Source: Rubrobacteraceae bacterium (lineage in GTDB: Bacteria > Actinomycetota > Rubrobacteria > Rubrobacterales > Rubrobacteraceae). From it: a DNA stretch of 64,000 nt. Below, in pieces: positions 8,402 to 16,305 of this stretch. The notes beneath the pieces are model-generated. The model saw only the letters and a list, made by a program, of their open reading frames with translations. It was not told the origin of the DNA and ran no database searches. A program made the translations under genes and the position numbers. Location: positions 1-64,000 of the forward strand of contig JAUJNO010000013.1 of NCBI GenBank assembly GCA_030448125.1, written 5' to 3'. Numbering within the stretch: position 1 is the first letter of the stretch; each line of letters begins with the position of its first letter.

Positions 8402-9247
8402 TCAGATCTTCTCTTCAAGAAACCGACCGAGGCCAGACACGAACCGCTCGGGTTGCTCGACGTGAGGCGAATGCCCGCAGTCGGATATGAGTTCGAGGTA
8501 TCCCTCTTGAAGACGAGAAACCGCCTCTTTCGCTTGGGAATAGGGCAGCACTCTGTCGCGCGTTCCCCACACGAGGATAGTTGGCACCTCCAGTTGCGCG
8601 AGCCGATCCAACAACACCTCGCGCTGGCCTTTTAGACCCACTTGGGCGCGAACGGTGGCCAGCTGGGCCTCCAGGAAGCCCGGTAGCCTCGCCAGCCGGT
8701 ACTGCTCCTTGAGCCATTCTCGAGGCACACGCCAGGGACGCGCGAAGAGGAGTGTTGTCCTCCCCAGAGCCCTCTGAGCCGCCCCGGGAGGCCTCTTGCC
8801 CCAAGCAACCGCCAGCCTGCCGTAGCCGGGCAGGGCCAGCGAGCGAAGGGCGTAGGTGACCTCCCGCCCGAGGCCGGCGCTTGCTACCAGACCCAGGGCC
8901 GTTACGCGTTCCGGCTCGGACAACGCCAAACGTAGGCCCACCAGGCCGCCTAAAGAGTTGCCTACCACCGCAGCGCGCTCGACCTCCAAGGCGTCCAGGA
9001 ACGCGGAGAGGAATTGGGTAAAGAAGGCCGGCGAGTAGTCGGCGTTGGGCTTGACACTGCCGCCGGAGCCGGGCAGGTCCAGGGCGTAGACGTGGTGGCT
9101 ATGCGCCAGGTTGGGCAACACCCATTGCCAGTCGAGGGCGTTGTCGCCGACGCCGTGCAGCAGGACCAGCGGCGGGCCCATTGTGCCCGCTGTCAGGTAG
9201 CGGGCAGGCAGCCCACCAACGTCGATGTGGCGCTCTTCAAAGTTCAC
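8402..9247 (-). CDS. Alpha/beta hydrolase
   Basis: The 281-residue protein has the complete alpha/beta hydrolase signature: oxyanion-hole region VLLHGVGDNALDWQW, nucleophile elbow GNSLGG (Ser near residue 97), acidic residue in LVWGTRDRVLP and the catalytic histidine in DCGHSPHVEQPE. The cap region is of ordinary length. It resembles esterases and C-C bond hydrolases of the MhpC/BphD type, and the substrate cannot be called. It lies about 140 bases upstream of the methyltransferase start and could share its transcript. No signal peptide. Confidence 0.85.
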   Translation of the reverse strand: MNFEERHIDVGGLPARYLTAGTMGPPLVLLHGVGDNALDWQWVLPNLAHSHHVYALDLPGSGGSVKPNADYSPAFFTQFLSAFLDALEVERAAVVGNSLGGLVGLRLALSEPERVTALGLVASAGLGREVTYALRSLALPGYGRLAVAWGKRPPGAAQRALGRTTLLFARPWRVPREWLKEQYRLARLPGFLEAQLATVRAQVGLKGQREVLLDRLAQLEVPTILVWGTRDRVLPYSQAKEAVSRLQEGYLELISDCGHSPHVEQPERFVSGLGRFLEEKI

Positions 9248-9409
9248 ACGGCCGTCCTTCGTGTTTTACGATCTTCCGGAGCATTAGACCACATCCTTCA
9301 AGCATACAGAGTCGGCCGTACCGAGCCCCGTGCTCCTAATCGATCTGCTCGTAGCAGCAGGGACACAGAGATCGTTTTGCTTTTTTGCTCCAGGCTTTTT
9401 GTGACCAAC

Positions 9410-10414
9410 TTATCGCTTTGCTCTTAGGGTGGCTAGAGCCACCAACGCCGCCCCTACTACTGCCCCTCGCTTCACCGCCGGGTGCGTGTCCAGCCAGGTG
9501 GAGAGGCTTCGCGAGAAAGACCACTTGTCGAGATCCCCCTCGATCCTGTCGTCACCCTCCACCGGCCCGAAGAGGTAGTCCGGAGCCTCCTCGGGCTTGG
9601 GTTCGTCCGTCTGCTGCCACCGGAAGCCCGCGTAAAGCATGAAGGCGTCCATGAGGCGCGGCGAGAGGCGCTGGGTCAGGAGCAGCGCCTTGCCGGCGCC
9701 CCCCACGACGAGGTCCCGGGGCGCTCTCTCCGCGGCGTACAGGAGGGCGTCGGCCACGACCTCGGGCGGGTAAAACGGGGGCAGACTCATCGGCCTGTAC
9801 CCGAGCTTGGTGCGAGACTTGTCGAAGAACGGGGTGTTTATCGAGGCCGGCATAACGTTGGTCACCCCGATAGGCCACCCCTCGTGCTTAAGCTCCACGC
9901 GCAGGGACTCGAGGAAGCCCTCGACGCCGTGCTTGGAGGAGCAGTAGGCGCTCTGCAGCGGCACCGAGCGCTTGGCGAGTACTGAGGAGACGTGTATGAG
10001 CGCTCCGCGGCCCTCGCGCTTCAGGTGCGGCAGCGCGGCCATCGCCCCGTAGACCTGCCCCATGAGGTCAACCTCCACGACCCGCTTGAACTCCTCGGGG
10101 TCTATCTTGTCGAAGGGGGCGAAGAGGGAGACGGAGGCGAGGTGCGCCCAGGTGTCGAGCCTACCGTACTCCTCGGCGGCCCTGTACGCGACCGCCTTCA
10201 CCTGGTCGAACTCGGCGACATCGGCCACCACCGCTACCGCCTCGCCGCCCTCGCCGCGTATCTCGTCCACCAGGGAGCGTAGCCCGGACTCGCCGCGCGC
10301 GGACACGACCACTTTCGCCCCCCTCCGCGCGAACCGAAGGGCCGCCTCGCGCCCTATGCCGCTCGAAGCTCCCACCACCACTATGACCTGCTGCTCTATG
10401 GGCTTGAGTCGCAT
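9410..10414 (-). CDS. Short-chain dehydrogenase/reductase with C-terminal extension
   Basis: I place the start at the ATG at 10414 because the NAD(P)-binding fold begins there; the longer frame adds an arginine-rich N-terminus that looks non-coding. The 334 residues show VVVGASSGIGREAAL, the adenine-side residues VVSARGE, the catalytic serine in IHVSSVLA and the catalytic pair in AYCSSKHG (YxxxK). Beyond the usual 250 residues is an 80-residue tail ending in a hydrophobic helix (VVGAALVALATL), so it may be membrane-tethered. Such long SDRs are common in actinobacteria. The substrate is unknown. Confidence 0.85.
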   Translation of the reverse strand: MRLKPIEQQVIVVVGASSGIGREAALRFARRGAKVVVSARGESGLRSLVDEIRGEGGEAVAVVADVAEFDQVKAVAYRAAEEYGRLDTWAHLASVSLFAPFDKIDPEEFKRVVEVDLMGQVYGAMAALPHLKREGRGALIHVSSVLAKRSVPLQSAYCSSKHGVEGFLESLRVELKHEGWPIGVTNVMPASINTPFFDKSRTKLGYRPMSLPPFYPPEVVADALLYAAERAPRDLVVGGAGKALLLTQRLSPRLMDAFMLYAGFRWQQTDEPKPEEAPDYLFGPVEGDDRIEGDLDKWSFSRSLSTWLDTHPAVKRGAVVGAALVALATLRAKR

Positions 10415-10496
10415 CTTTACCGCCCCCGACAAGTTTCGATTGCTCGCAGTTCCCCTGCTTTCGGCCCCCGGCCAAGCCGGGCCGTGCTGCCTCTTC

Positions 10497-10865
10497 TTAC
10501 CTCGTCGACGCCGCGGTCTTGCTCGTGGCGGCGGCGAGGATCTCGGCCGCACCCACGAGCGCGTGCGGCAGCCAGTAGCGTGTGCCTCTCTCAGCGAAGC
10601 CGAAGAGCCAGGGTGAAGACGCCAGCAAAGCGCCGCTTATGGCATCCAAGGCAAGGTGCGCGGGCATAGGCAGCAGCCTCACCAGGCCAAGCTCGTAGTC
10701 GGTCAGCAGACTGTAAGCGGTCGCCCCACCGCCCGCCAGCCGCAAGGTGAGCGCGGCCCGCGGGTCGTCCTTGATCCCCAGCAGCCCCGGGGCCGCGAGC
10801 AGGGCACTCCCCGTGAGGTAGTCGAGCATCCCATGCACCTGTGTTGGTATTATCCGCAGGCTCAT
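10497..10865 (-). CDS. Small SPW-repeat-like membrane protein
   Basis: The 122-residue product has four predicted membrane helices and a SSPWLFGF motif near residue 83 that resembles the SPW repeat. The N-terminus IIPTQVHGMLDYLTGSALLAAPGLLGI recurs in small actinobacterial membrane proteins. The function is unknown. It is the last cargo gene before the unassigned right end of the island. Confidence 0.65.
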   Translation of the reverse strand: MSLRIIPTQVHGMLDYLTGSALLAAPGLLGIKDDPRAALTLRLAGGGATAYSLLTDYELGLVRLLPMPAHLALDAISGALLASSPWLFGFAERGTRYWLPHALVGAAEILAAATSKTAASTR

Positions 10866-11364
10866 CTACGTAGCCTCCTGCTCGAGATCAACGTTAGTGC
10901 TGCTTATACCCGAGGTGCATCGTCGGTAAGCGAGGGCCGGGGCGGGAAGATTCCCCTACCGTGCGCAACGGGTGAAAGGGTTATGCGACGGCGTGGTGCA
11001 TCGGTCGTGCGCTCAACTGTTTAGTACCAGCGAGTCAGCGAGGCGGTCGGAGTATAAGCGAGCCGTTTTATGCGTGCAGCAGGAAGAAGGAACTCCGGCC
11101 AGGCAAACAACAAGCTCATCAAGCTAGCTGAGGCGGAGGTGAAACTTCCGTAAGGCGCGAGCCTTTTCGGCTCTGACAGCGTGGATGTCTATAACATCGA
11201 GAATATTTCAGAGCTCGGAGGCGGCAGCAATGGCAGCAGTAGAGGCAACAGTAGCGGCGACAAGAGGCGATATTCGGCGGTACTCGGCGAATAGTCTAAA
11301 GTGCAAAAACTCCTTGAATATCAGCGTTCAAACGATACCTACGGAGTTTTCGGAGTAGCACTTA
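10866..11364. other. Unassigned right end of the island
   Basis: I see no convincing gene in these 499 bases. A plus-strand frame of 27 codons (11070-11153) starts with ATG but lacks a ribosome site. A hairpin-like GCGAGCC...GGCTCTG element lies near 11157-11176. The short repeat shared with the left end is at 11230-11254. The region probably contains the promoter of the SPW gene and the former attP flank. Confidence 0.5.
11230..11254. repeat. Island-end short repeat, right copy
   Basis: This 25-base sequence matches 1371-1394 except for one extra A. It lies 110 bases inside the right attachment repeat, whereas the left copy lies 63 bases inside the left repeat, with the same strand orientation. 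It may be the last trace of a second recombinase gene. Confidence 0.55.
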
Positions 11365-11408
11365 GCGGATTAGAAGTCCGCTGCTCTGTCCTGCTGAGCT
11401 ACGGGCGC
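11365..11408. repeat. Right attachment repeat (44-bp tRNA-Arg fragment)
   Basis: An exact copy of 1264-1307, containing the anticodon arm, D arm and 5' acceptor strand of tRNA-Arg(TCT) but no T arm or 3' acceptor strand. It cannot form a tRNA. Automated annotation might call it a partial tRNA. It retains the chromosomal flank next to tRNA-Gly and so marks the original position of tRNA-Arg. Confidence 0.85.
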
Positions 11409-11455
11409 TCGGGGATCCGGTCGGGGATCGGCGGGGAACCGCTTCCGGAGCGGTG

Positions 11456-11529
<74 letters not shown>

Positions 11530-11540
11530 ACGCCGGCTTC

Positions 11541-11617
<77 letters not shown>

Positions 11618-11658
11618 TCCGAGACCCGCAGGGAGTATACCAGAGTGCGAAGGACTGC

Positions 11659-12468
11659 CTAGAACACGGCGGGGGTGGCGGCCTCTATCTCTTCTTCGAG
11701 GAAGCGGCTGCCTAGAGCCGCGAACTCTTCGGGGTCGGCGCTGCATATGTAGGACGAGAGGCCCTCGTCCTCGGCGTGCTTGGGGCGCCTGAGGTAGCCG
11801 CGGCGGGAGAGTATGCGTCCCACTTCGAGGGCGGTCTGCCCGGCGGAGGAGATCAGGCGTACTTCCGGGCCCAGGATCCTGTTGATGGGCGCGGAGATCA
11901 AGGGGTAGTGCGTACACCCCAAAATGACCGCGTCCACCCCCTCTTCCTTGAGCGGGGCGAGGTAGCCCCGGGCGACCTTTTCGAGCTCCGGGCCGTCCAC
12001 GACGCCGCGTTCGATGAGCGGCACGAAACTGGGCGCGGCCTGCTCATAGATGTCTACGCCGGCGTCTAGGTTGTGTACCGCCCGGCGGTACGCCCCGCTG
12101 GCGACCGTGCCCTCCGTCGCCAGGACCCCTATGTGCCGGTTGCGCGTCTCCTCGACCGCCGCGCGCGCGCCCGGCTCGATCACCCCCACTATCGGGACGT
12201 CGAACGAACGCTGCGCCGCCTTGAGCGCCGCCGCCGTCGCGGTGTTGCACGCGATCACGACCAGCTTCACGTCCAGGCCGATGAGGTAGCGGATGATCTC
12301 GAAGGCGAACCACCTCACCTCAGCGAGGTCGCGCACCCCGTAGGGCACCCTGGCCGTGTCCCCGAAGTAGACGATGTGCTCGTAGGGCAACCGGTCCCGG
12401 ATCTCCGAGAGCACCGTCAGGCCGCCGACCCCCGAATCGAAGACGCCTATGGGACGCGGGTCGCTCAC
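11659..12468 (-). CDS. murI: Glutamate racemase
   Basis: MurI converts L- to D-glutamate for peptidoglycan in the cytosol. The 269 residues are full length. Visible are the N-terminal IGVFDSGVGGLTVL with the conserved Asp-Ser, YFGDTARVPYG, the first catalytic cysteine in IACNTATA (near residue 73) and the second in ILGCTHYPL (near 184). The gene is divergent from the alcohol dehydrogenase and ends about 40 bases before tRNA-Pro on the same strand. Confidence 0.95.
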   Translation of the reverse strand: MSDPRPIGVFDSGVGGLTVLSEIRDRLPYEHIVYFGDTARVPYGVRDLAEVRWFAFEIIRYLIGLDVKLVVIACNTATAAALKAAQRSFDVPIVGVIEPGARAAVEETRNRHIGVLATEGTVASGAYRRAVHNLDAGVDIYEQAAPSFVPLIERGVVDGPELEKVARGYLAPLKEEGVDAVILGCTHYPLISAPINRILGPEVRLISSAGQTALEVGRILSRRGYLRRPKHAEDEGLSSYICSADPEEFAALGSRFLEEEIEAATPAVF

Positions 12469-12522
12469 GGGGCGGCATTATAGCCGTTCGGCGCACGTTA
12501 TATGCCTCCGGCACTTACCAAC

Positions 12523-12558
12523 CCGGTGGCAGCCTCTGGTTCAAATACGCACCACCGG
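12523..12558. promoter_or_regulatory. Inverted repeat in the murI/alcohol dehydrogenase divergent region
   Basis: Seven-base arms CCGGTGG and CCACCGG are separated by 22 bases in the 130-base gap between the divergent starts. This could be an operator for either gene. It may also be chance in GC-rich DNA. Confidence 0.3.
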
Positions 12559-12601
12559 TTAAGATTGGCCCCGTTCTTTGGCTAACAGAGGAGGTCGCGT
12601 G

Positions 12602-13615
12602 ATGAAGGCGGTAGTCATAAAGGAGCAGAACGGCGAGGTAGCCGTCGAGGAGCGCGAGAGGCCCTCCCCCGGCCCGGGGCAGGTCCTGATCCGGGTCCAC
12701 GCCTGCGGCGTCTGCCACAGCGACCTGGCCGTCTTGCAGGGCGCATTCCCGTTCGTCCAGTTCCCGCTCGTACCCGGCCACGAGGTCGCGGGCGTAGTCG
12801 AGGAGGTCGGCGAGGGCGTCGCGTGGCCGGAGACGGGAGCCCGCGTCGGGATGCCCTGGCTCTACTCCTCGTGCGGTCACTGCGAGCAGTGTACGCGCGG
12901 CGAGGAGGTGCTGTGCCAGGTGGCCCCGCAGGTAACCGGCGTCACCACCGACGGCGGCTACGCGGAGTTCATGCTCGCCCCCGCCGCCTACGTCGCCCCC
13001 ATCCCCGACGCCCTGGACTTCGCCGACGCCGCCCCCCTCATGTGCGCCGGCCTGACCGTCTTCAACGGCCTGAGAAACGCCGGCTTCGAGCCGGGCGACA
13101 GGGTCGCCGTGATCGGGCTCGGGGGCCTGGGACACCTCGGCGTCCTCTACGCGAAGGCGATGGGCGCCCGCGTCGCCGTCCTCTCCGGCAGCCCGGACAA
13201 GGAGGACGAAGCCAAAGAGTTGGGCGCCGAGCGGTTCATCTCCGAGGAGGGCACGGCACTCTCCGAGGCGCTCCTCGATTGGGAGGGTGGGGCGAATGTC
13301 ATCCTCGCCACCGCGCCCTCCACGGGGCCGATGACCGACGCCCTGCCCGGCCTCGCGCCCGACGGCACGCTCGCGGTCCTGGGGGCCGCGGCGGGCGAGA
13401 TCTCAGTGAGCCCGATGGACCTGATCGGGGCGCGCCGTCACCTTATCGGCTCCCCCTCCGGCTCGCGCAAAGACATCCGTGACGCCCTCCAGTTCGCCGC
13501 TACCCACGACGTCCGTCCCCGCATCACCAAACGTCCCCTCGAAGACGCCGCCGATGTCCTCAACGAGATGCACGAGCGCCGCCTGCGCGGCCGCGTCGTC
13601 CTGACTATGGCGTAG
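12602..13615 (+). CDS. Zinc-dependent alcohol dehydrogenase (MDR superfamily)
   Basis: The start is the ATG at 12602, which follows a GAGGAGG site. The 337-residue enzyme has the catalytic zinc ligands in CGVCHSD and PGHEVAG, a structural-zinc loop with GHCEQCTRGEEVLC, and the Rossmann motif VAVIGLGGLGHLGV near residue 168. The product should be a cytosolic NAD(P)-dependent oxidoreductase of primary or aromatic alcohols/aldehydes. It is the only sizeable plus-strand gene between 1.1 and 40 kb and is followed by a strong hairpin, so it is monocistronic. Confidence 0.9.
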   Translation: MKAVVIKEQNGEVAVEERERPSPGPGQVLIRVHACGVCHSDLAVLQGAFPFVQFPLVPGHEVAGVVEEVGEGVAWPETGARVGMPWLYSSCGHCEQCTRGEEVLCQVAPQVTGVTTDGGYAEFMLAPAAYVAPIPDALDFADAAPLMCAGLTVFNGLRNAGFEPGDRVAVIGLGGLGHLGVLYAKAMGARVAVLSGSPDKEDEAKELGAERFISEEGTALSEALLDWEGGANVILATAPSTGPMTDALPGLAPDGTLAVLGAAAGEISVSPMDLIGARRHLIGSPSGSRKDIRDALQFAATHDVRPRITKRPLEDAADVLNEMHERRLRGRVVLTMA

Positions 13616-13642
13616 GCGAAGCCCGGCGAAGTGGGAAACGAC

Positions 13643-13672
13643 GAAGCCCCGACCCTGTTCGGTCGGGGCTTC
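13643..13672. terminator. Bidirectional rho-independent terminator
   Basis: Arms AAGCCCCGACC and GGTCGGGGCTT surround a 6-base loop, flanked by short A- and T-rich runs on the two sides. It lies between the convergent ends of the alcohol dehydrogenase gene and the tmRNA gene and probably terminates both. Confidence 0.8.
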
Positions 13673-13677
13673 TCTAG

Positions 13678-14034
13678 TGGAGGCGGCGGGATTCGAACCC
13701 GCGTCCGCGAACGCGCCGTCCGTGAGATTCTACGAGCGTCGCTCCCGGTTTAGCTTCGCCTACCTCGGCAGACCAGGGCGCCGCCGAGGGGCTAGCCCAT
13801 TGAGTGTCCCTTACGAGCCCCGGGCCAGGACCAGTAAGGTGAGCCCACTAAGATGACACCGGTGACCGGGCCGTAGGCTGCCCGGGCCGATGGACGATCA
13901 CTGTTTAAGCAGCGACCGCCAGATCATTCACGTCGTTGCCGTGTATGTTTAGGTGCCGGCGTTTAACGAGTCTCCAGCAAACTCGGCTCGTCTCACTGGA
14001 CGCTGTCCGCTCACGTCGAAGCCGGAACGCCCCC
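13678..14034 (-). ncRNA. ssrA: tmRNA (transfer-messenger RNA)
   Basis: The 5' end reads GGGGGCGTTCCGGCTTCGAC, the classic tmRNA start, and pairs with the 3' acceptor strand CGCCTCC followed by discriminator A. The T-arm is GCGGG-TTCGAAT-CCCGC. The CCA is not encoded. The tag frame lies at 13905-13940 and ends in a TAA; I read it as GNDVNDLAVAA, with GGC as the probable resume codon. The C-terminal AVAA resembles the usual ALAA degradation signal. At 357 nt the length is typical. smpB and rnr lie just upstream on the same strand. Confidence 0.93.
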
Positions 14035-14083
14035 GTGTACGGCACGTATTATACCACTCGCGTAAGCACGATCAAAGCTCGCG

Positions 14084-14557
14084 TCAGCTTCGCAGGCGCT
14101 CTTTCATGGCGCGTTCGATCTCGCGCTGGGCTGTCTTTTTGGCGATGTCGCGCCGTTTGTCGTACTGATTCTTTCGGCTGGCGACGGCGATCTCGAGCTT
14201 TATGTTGCCGTTCCTTTCGTAGAGCCTCAGGGGGATGAGCGTCTTGCCGTCCTCTTGGGACTTGCCCGTGAGACGCGCTATCTCCCGCTTGTGCAAGAGC
14301 AGCTTCCGCTCGCGGGTAGGGAGTTGCTCGCGATGGGCGGCGTTCTCGTACGGGGAGACGTGGGCGCCGAGGAGAAAGACCTCCCCGTCCCTCACCCGCG
14401 CGTAGCTCTCCTTGAGGTTCGCCCGGCCCTCCCGGATGGACTTGACCTCGGGGCCGGTCAACTGGATGCCGGCCTCGTAGGTCTCCTCTATGGTGAAGTC
14501 GTGCCGCGCCTTTCTGTTCTGCGCAAAGACCTTACCCGAACTACCGTTCCTGCTCAC
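14084..14557 (-). CDS. smpB: SsrA-binding protein SmpB
   Basis: SmpB binds tmRNA and brings it to stalled ribosomes. I choose the GTG at 14557, which overlaps the rnr stop (GTGA) and gives a standard 157-residue protein. Visible motifs: NRKARHDFTIEETYEAGIQL, LTGPEVKSIREGRANLKESY, a HVSPYENA loop and the basic C-terminal tail KKTAQREIERAMKERLRS that enters the ribosomal A site. Translational coupling with RNase R and proximity to tmRNA form a trans-translation module. Confidence 0.95.
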   Translation of the reverse strand: MSRNGSSGKVFAQNRKARHDFTIEETYEAGIQLTGPEVKSIREGRANLKESYARVRDGEVFLLGAHVSPYENAAHREQLPTRERKLLLHKREIARLTGKSQEDGKTLIPLRLYERNGNIKLEIAVASRKNQYDKRRDIAKKTAQREIERAMKERLRS

Positions 14558-16182
14558 AATCGTTTCACCACCCTCAACTCCGCCCGCTGCATCAGCGGCA
14601 GCACGTCCATAAGCTCGACGAGCACCCGATCCCCAACCCGGTAGGAGGAGCCGATGGCGGCGTTCGAGAGAACGACCCCGTTGGGCTCCAGCTCCCACCA
14701 ACCGGGGAGCTTGCTGACGTGTACCAGCCCCGTCGCCCCCGTCTCCAGCTCGACGAAGAGCCCGAAGGCGGCGGTGCTCACGACCATGCCCTCCAGGTTC
14801 TCGCCGACGCGGTCCCGCATAAGCCACATCAAGGTGTGCTGGTCGGCGGTGCGCTCGCAGATCGTGCTCCGCCACTCGCGCTCGGAGATGTGCCCGGCGG
14901 CCTCGGTCACGTCGTCCGGCGGCACATCCCCCAGAAGGGCGCGGTGGACGAGAACGTCGGAGTAGCGCCGGATCGGGGAGGTAAAGTGGGTGTAGTTCTC
15001 GAGCGCCAGCCCGTAGTGGCCTAAAGGCGCCGGCGAGTAGAACGCCCGCGGGATGGAGCGCAGGATCAGGTAGTTGACCGCATCGGACTTGGCCTTCTGG
15101 GCGATGGTGCCGAGGTTCTCCGGCGCCGGCTCGACCTGCACGCCCACGGCCGCGAGCCTCTCCGCCAGTCTCTCCATGTCCTCCGCGTCGGGCCTCTCGT
15201 GTACCCGGTACACCCCGCCGGGCTTCGCCCCCCCGCGCAACATCTTCGCCACTTCCTCGTTCGCGAGGACCATCAACTCCTCTATCAGCTCGCGCGCCGG
15301 CGTCGAGCGACGCACCCTGACCGATATAGGCACCCCCCGCTCGTCCACCTCGTACTCCGGCTCCCGCCCCCCGAGCTCCAGCTTGCCCCGTACCGCGGCC
15401 CGCGTCTTCAGCTTCCGCGACAGCTCGTACGCGGCCCTCACCAACTCGGGCCGCCGCACCTCATTCTCGCCGCGCAGAAACGCGTCGACGCCGTCGTAGG
15501 TCAGGCGGGCGTCGCTGACGGTGAGGCTGCGGTAGGCCCGGCTCTTCTTCACCTCGCCGGACGGCGCGACCTCCATCTCCACCGTAACGGTCGCCTTCTC
15601 CTCGCCCGGCCTCAGAGAGCACACGTCCTCGGAGAGCCGTGCGGGGAGCATCGGGGCCACGGTGCCCGGCAGGTAGACCGAGTTGCCGCGCCTGCGGGCC
15701 TCCTTGTCGAGAGGGCTTTCGGGACGCACGTAGTGGGTGACGTCCGCTATGTGGACCCAGAGACGGTAGCCTCCGGCTTCACTCTCCACGCGCTCTACCG
15801 AGATTGCGTCGTCGAAGTCTTTGGCGTCGGCGCCGTCGATGGTGACCGTCGCGAGCCCCCGAAGGTCCTCGCGCTCGCCCGGGGCTTCGCAGGCGACAGA
15901 GACGGCCTCTTCCTCGACCTTTTGGGAGAAGCCGCGCGAGGTGCTTATGGAGGCGAAGAGCGCCTCGTAGACGTTGCGCGGGTCGTCCGGGGGACCCAGA
16001 ACCCTCGTCACCTCGCCGCGCAGGGAACGACCCTTCTCGCGGACGCGGACGAGGACTATGTCCCCGGCGTCGGCGCCTCGCCTGAGCCTGCGGGCGACCA
16101 GGACCGGGCGCCGCTCCTCGACGAACAAGGGATCCGCAACCGAGTACTTACCCCGACGAACCAGTTGGGCCGGCAGGATCAC
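14554..16182 (-). CDS. rnr: Ribonuclease R (RNB family exoribonuclease)
   Basis: This 3'-5' exoribonuclease degrades structured RNA and mRNA rescued by trans-translation. The 542-residue protein is shorter than E. coli RNase R because the N-terminal helix-turn-helix and at least one cold-shock domain are reduced. The RNB catalytic core shows DGADAKDFDDAISVE (the four-aspartate Mg site), HIADVTHYV and the HFTSPIRRYSDVLVHRAL segment. A C-terminal S1 domain (LEGMVVSTAAFGLFVELETGATGLVHVS) ends the protein. It overlaps smpB by four bases. Confidence 0.92.
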   Translation of the reverse strand: MILPAQLVRRGKYSVADPLFVEERRPVLVARRLRRGADAGDIVLVRVREKGRSLRGEVTRVLGPPDDPRNVYEALFASISTSRGFSQKVEEEAVSVACEAPGEREDLRGLATVTIDGADAKDFDDAISVERVESEAGGYRLWVHIADVTHYVRPESPLDKEARRRGNSVYLPGTVAPMLPARLSEDVCSLRPGEEKATVTVEMEVAPSGEVKKSRAYRSLTVSDARLTYDGVDAFLRGENEVRRPELVRAAYELSRKLKTRAAVRGKLELGGREPEYEVDERGVPISVRVRRSTPARELIEELMVLANEEVAKMLRGGAKPGGVYRVHERPDAEDMERLAERLAAVGVQVEPAPENLGTIAQKAKSDAVNYLILRSIPRAFYSPAPLGHYGLALENYTHFTSPIRRYSDVLVHRALLGDVPPDDVTEAAGHISEREWRSTICERTADQHTLMWLMRDRVGENLEGMVVSTAAFGLFVELETGATGLVHVSKLPGWWELEPNGVVLSNAAIGSSYRVGDRVLVELMDVLPLMQRAELRVVKRL

Positions 16183-16305
16183 GGCGAGAGAGAAGGTGAA
16201 ATCCTCGGGTCAAACACCCTCTGAGTCTACCACGAGCACCGGTAGAGCTTGCCTGCTCGCCGGCGTTTCGAGTGCCCATCGGCCCTTGCTCCTTTGCTCC
16301 CGGAG

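Larger units (their letters stand above)
1308..11364. mobile_element. Genomic island integrated in tRNA-Arg(TCT), about 10 kb
   Basis: The segment is bounded by exact 44-bp direct repeats of the tRNA-Arg 5' half. A tyrosine recombinase remnant lies about 90 bases inside the left repeat. A second short sequence (1371-1394 and 11230-11254) is shared by both ends. Cargo genes are all on the minus strand and several are broken. Right of the island the chromosome continues with tRNA-Gly and tRNA-Pro, so the original locus was probably a Pro-Gly-Arg tRNA cluster that the insertion split. With the recombinase broken, the island is probably fixed in place. Island status is an inference from repeats, recombinase and context. 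Confidence 0.75.

Noticed and set aside
11070..11153. 27-codon plus-strand frame near the right island end
   Set aside because: There is no ribosome-binding site and no recognisable motif; it may be chance.
11365..11408. Second tRNA-Arg gene
   Set aside because: Only the 5' half is present, with no T arm or 3' acceptor strand. It is an attachment-site remnant.
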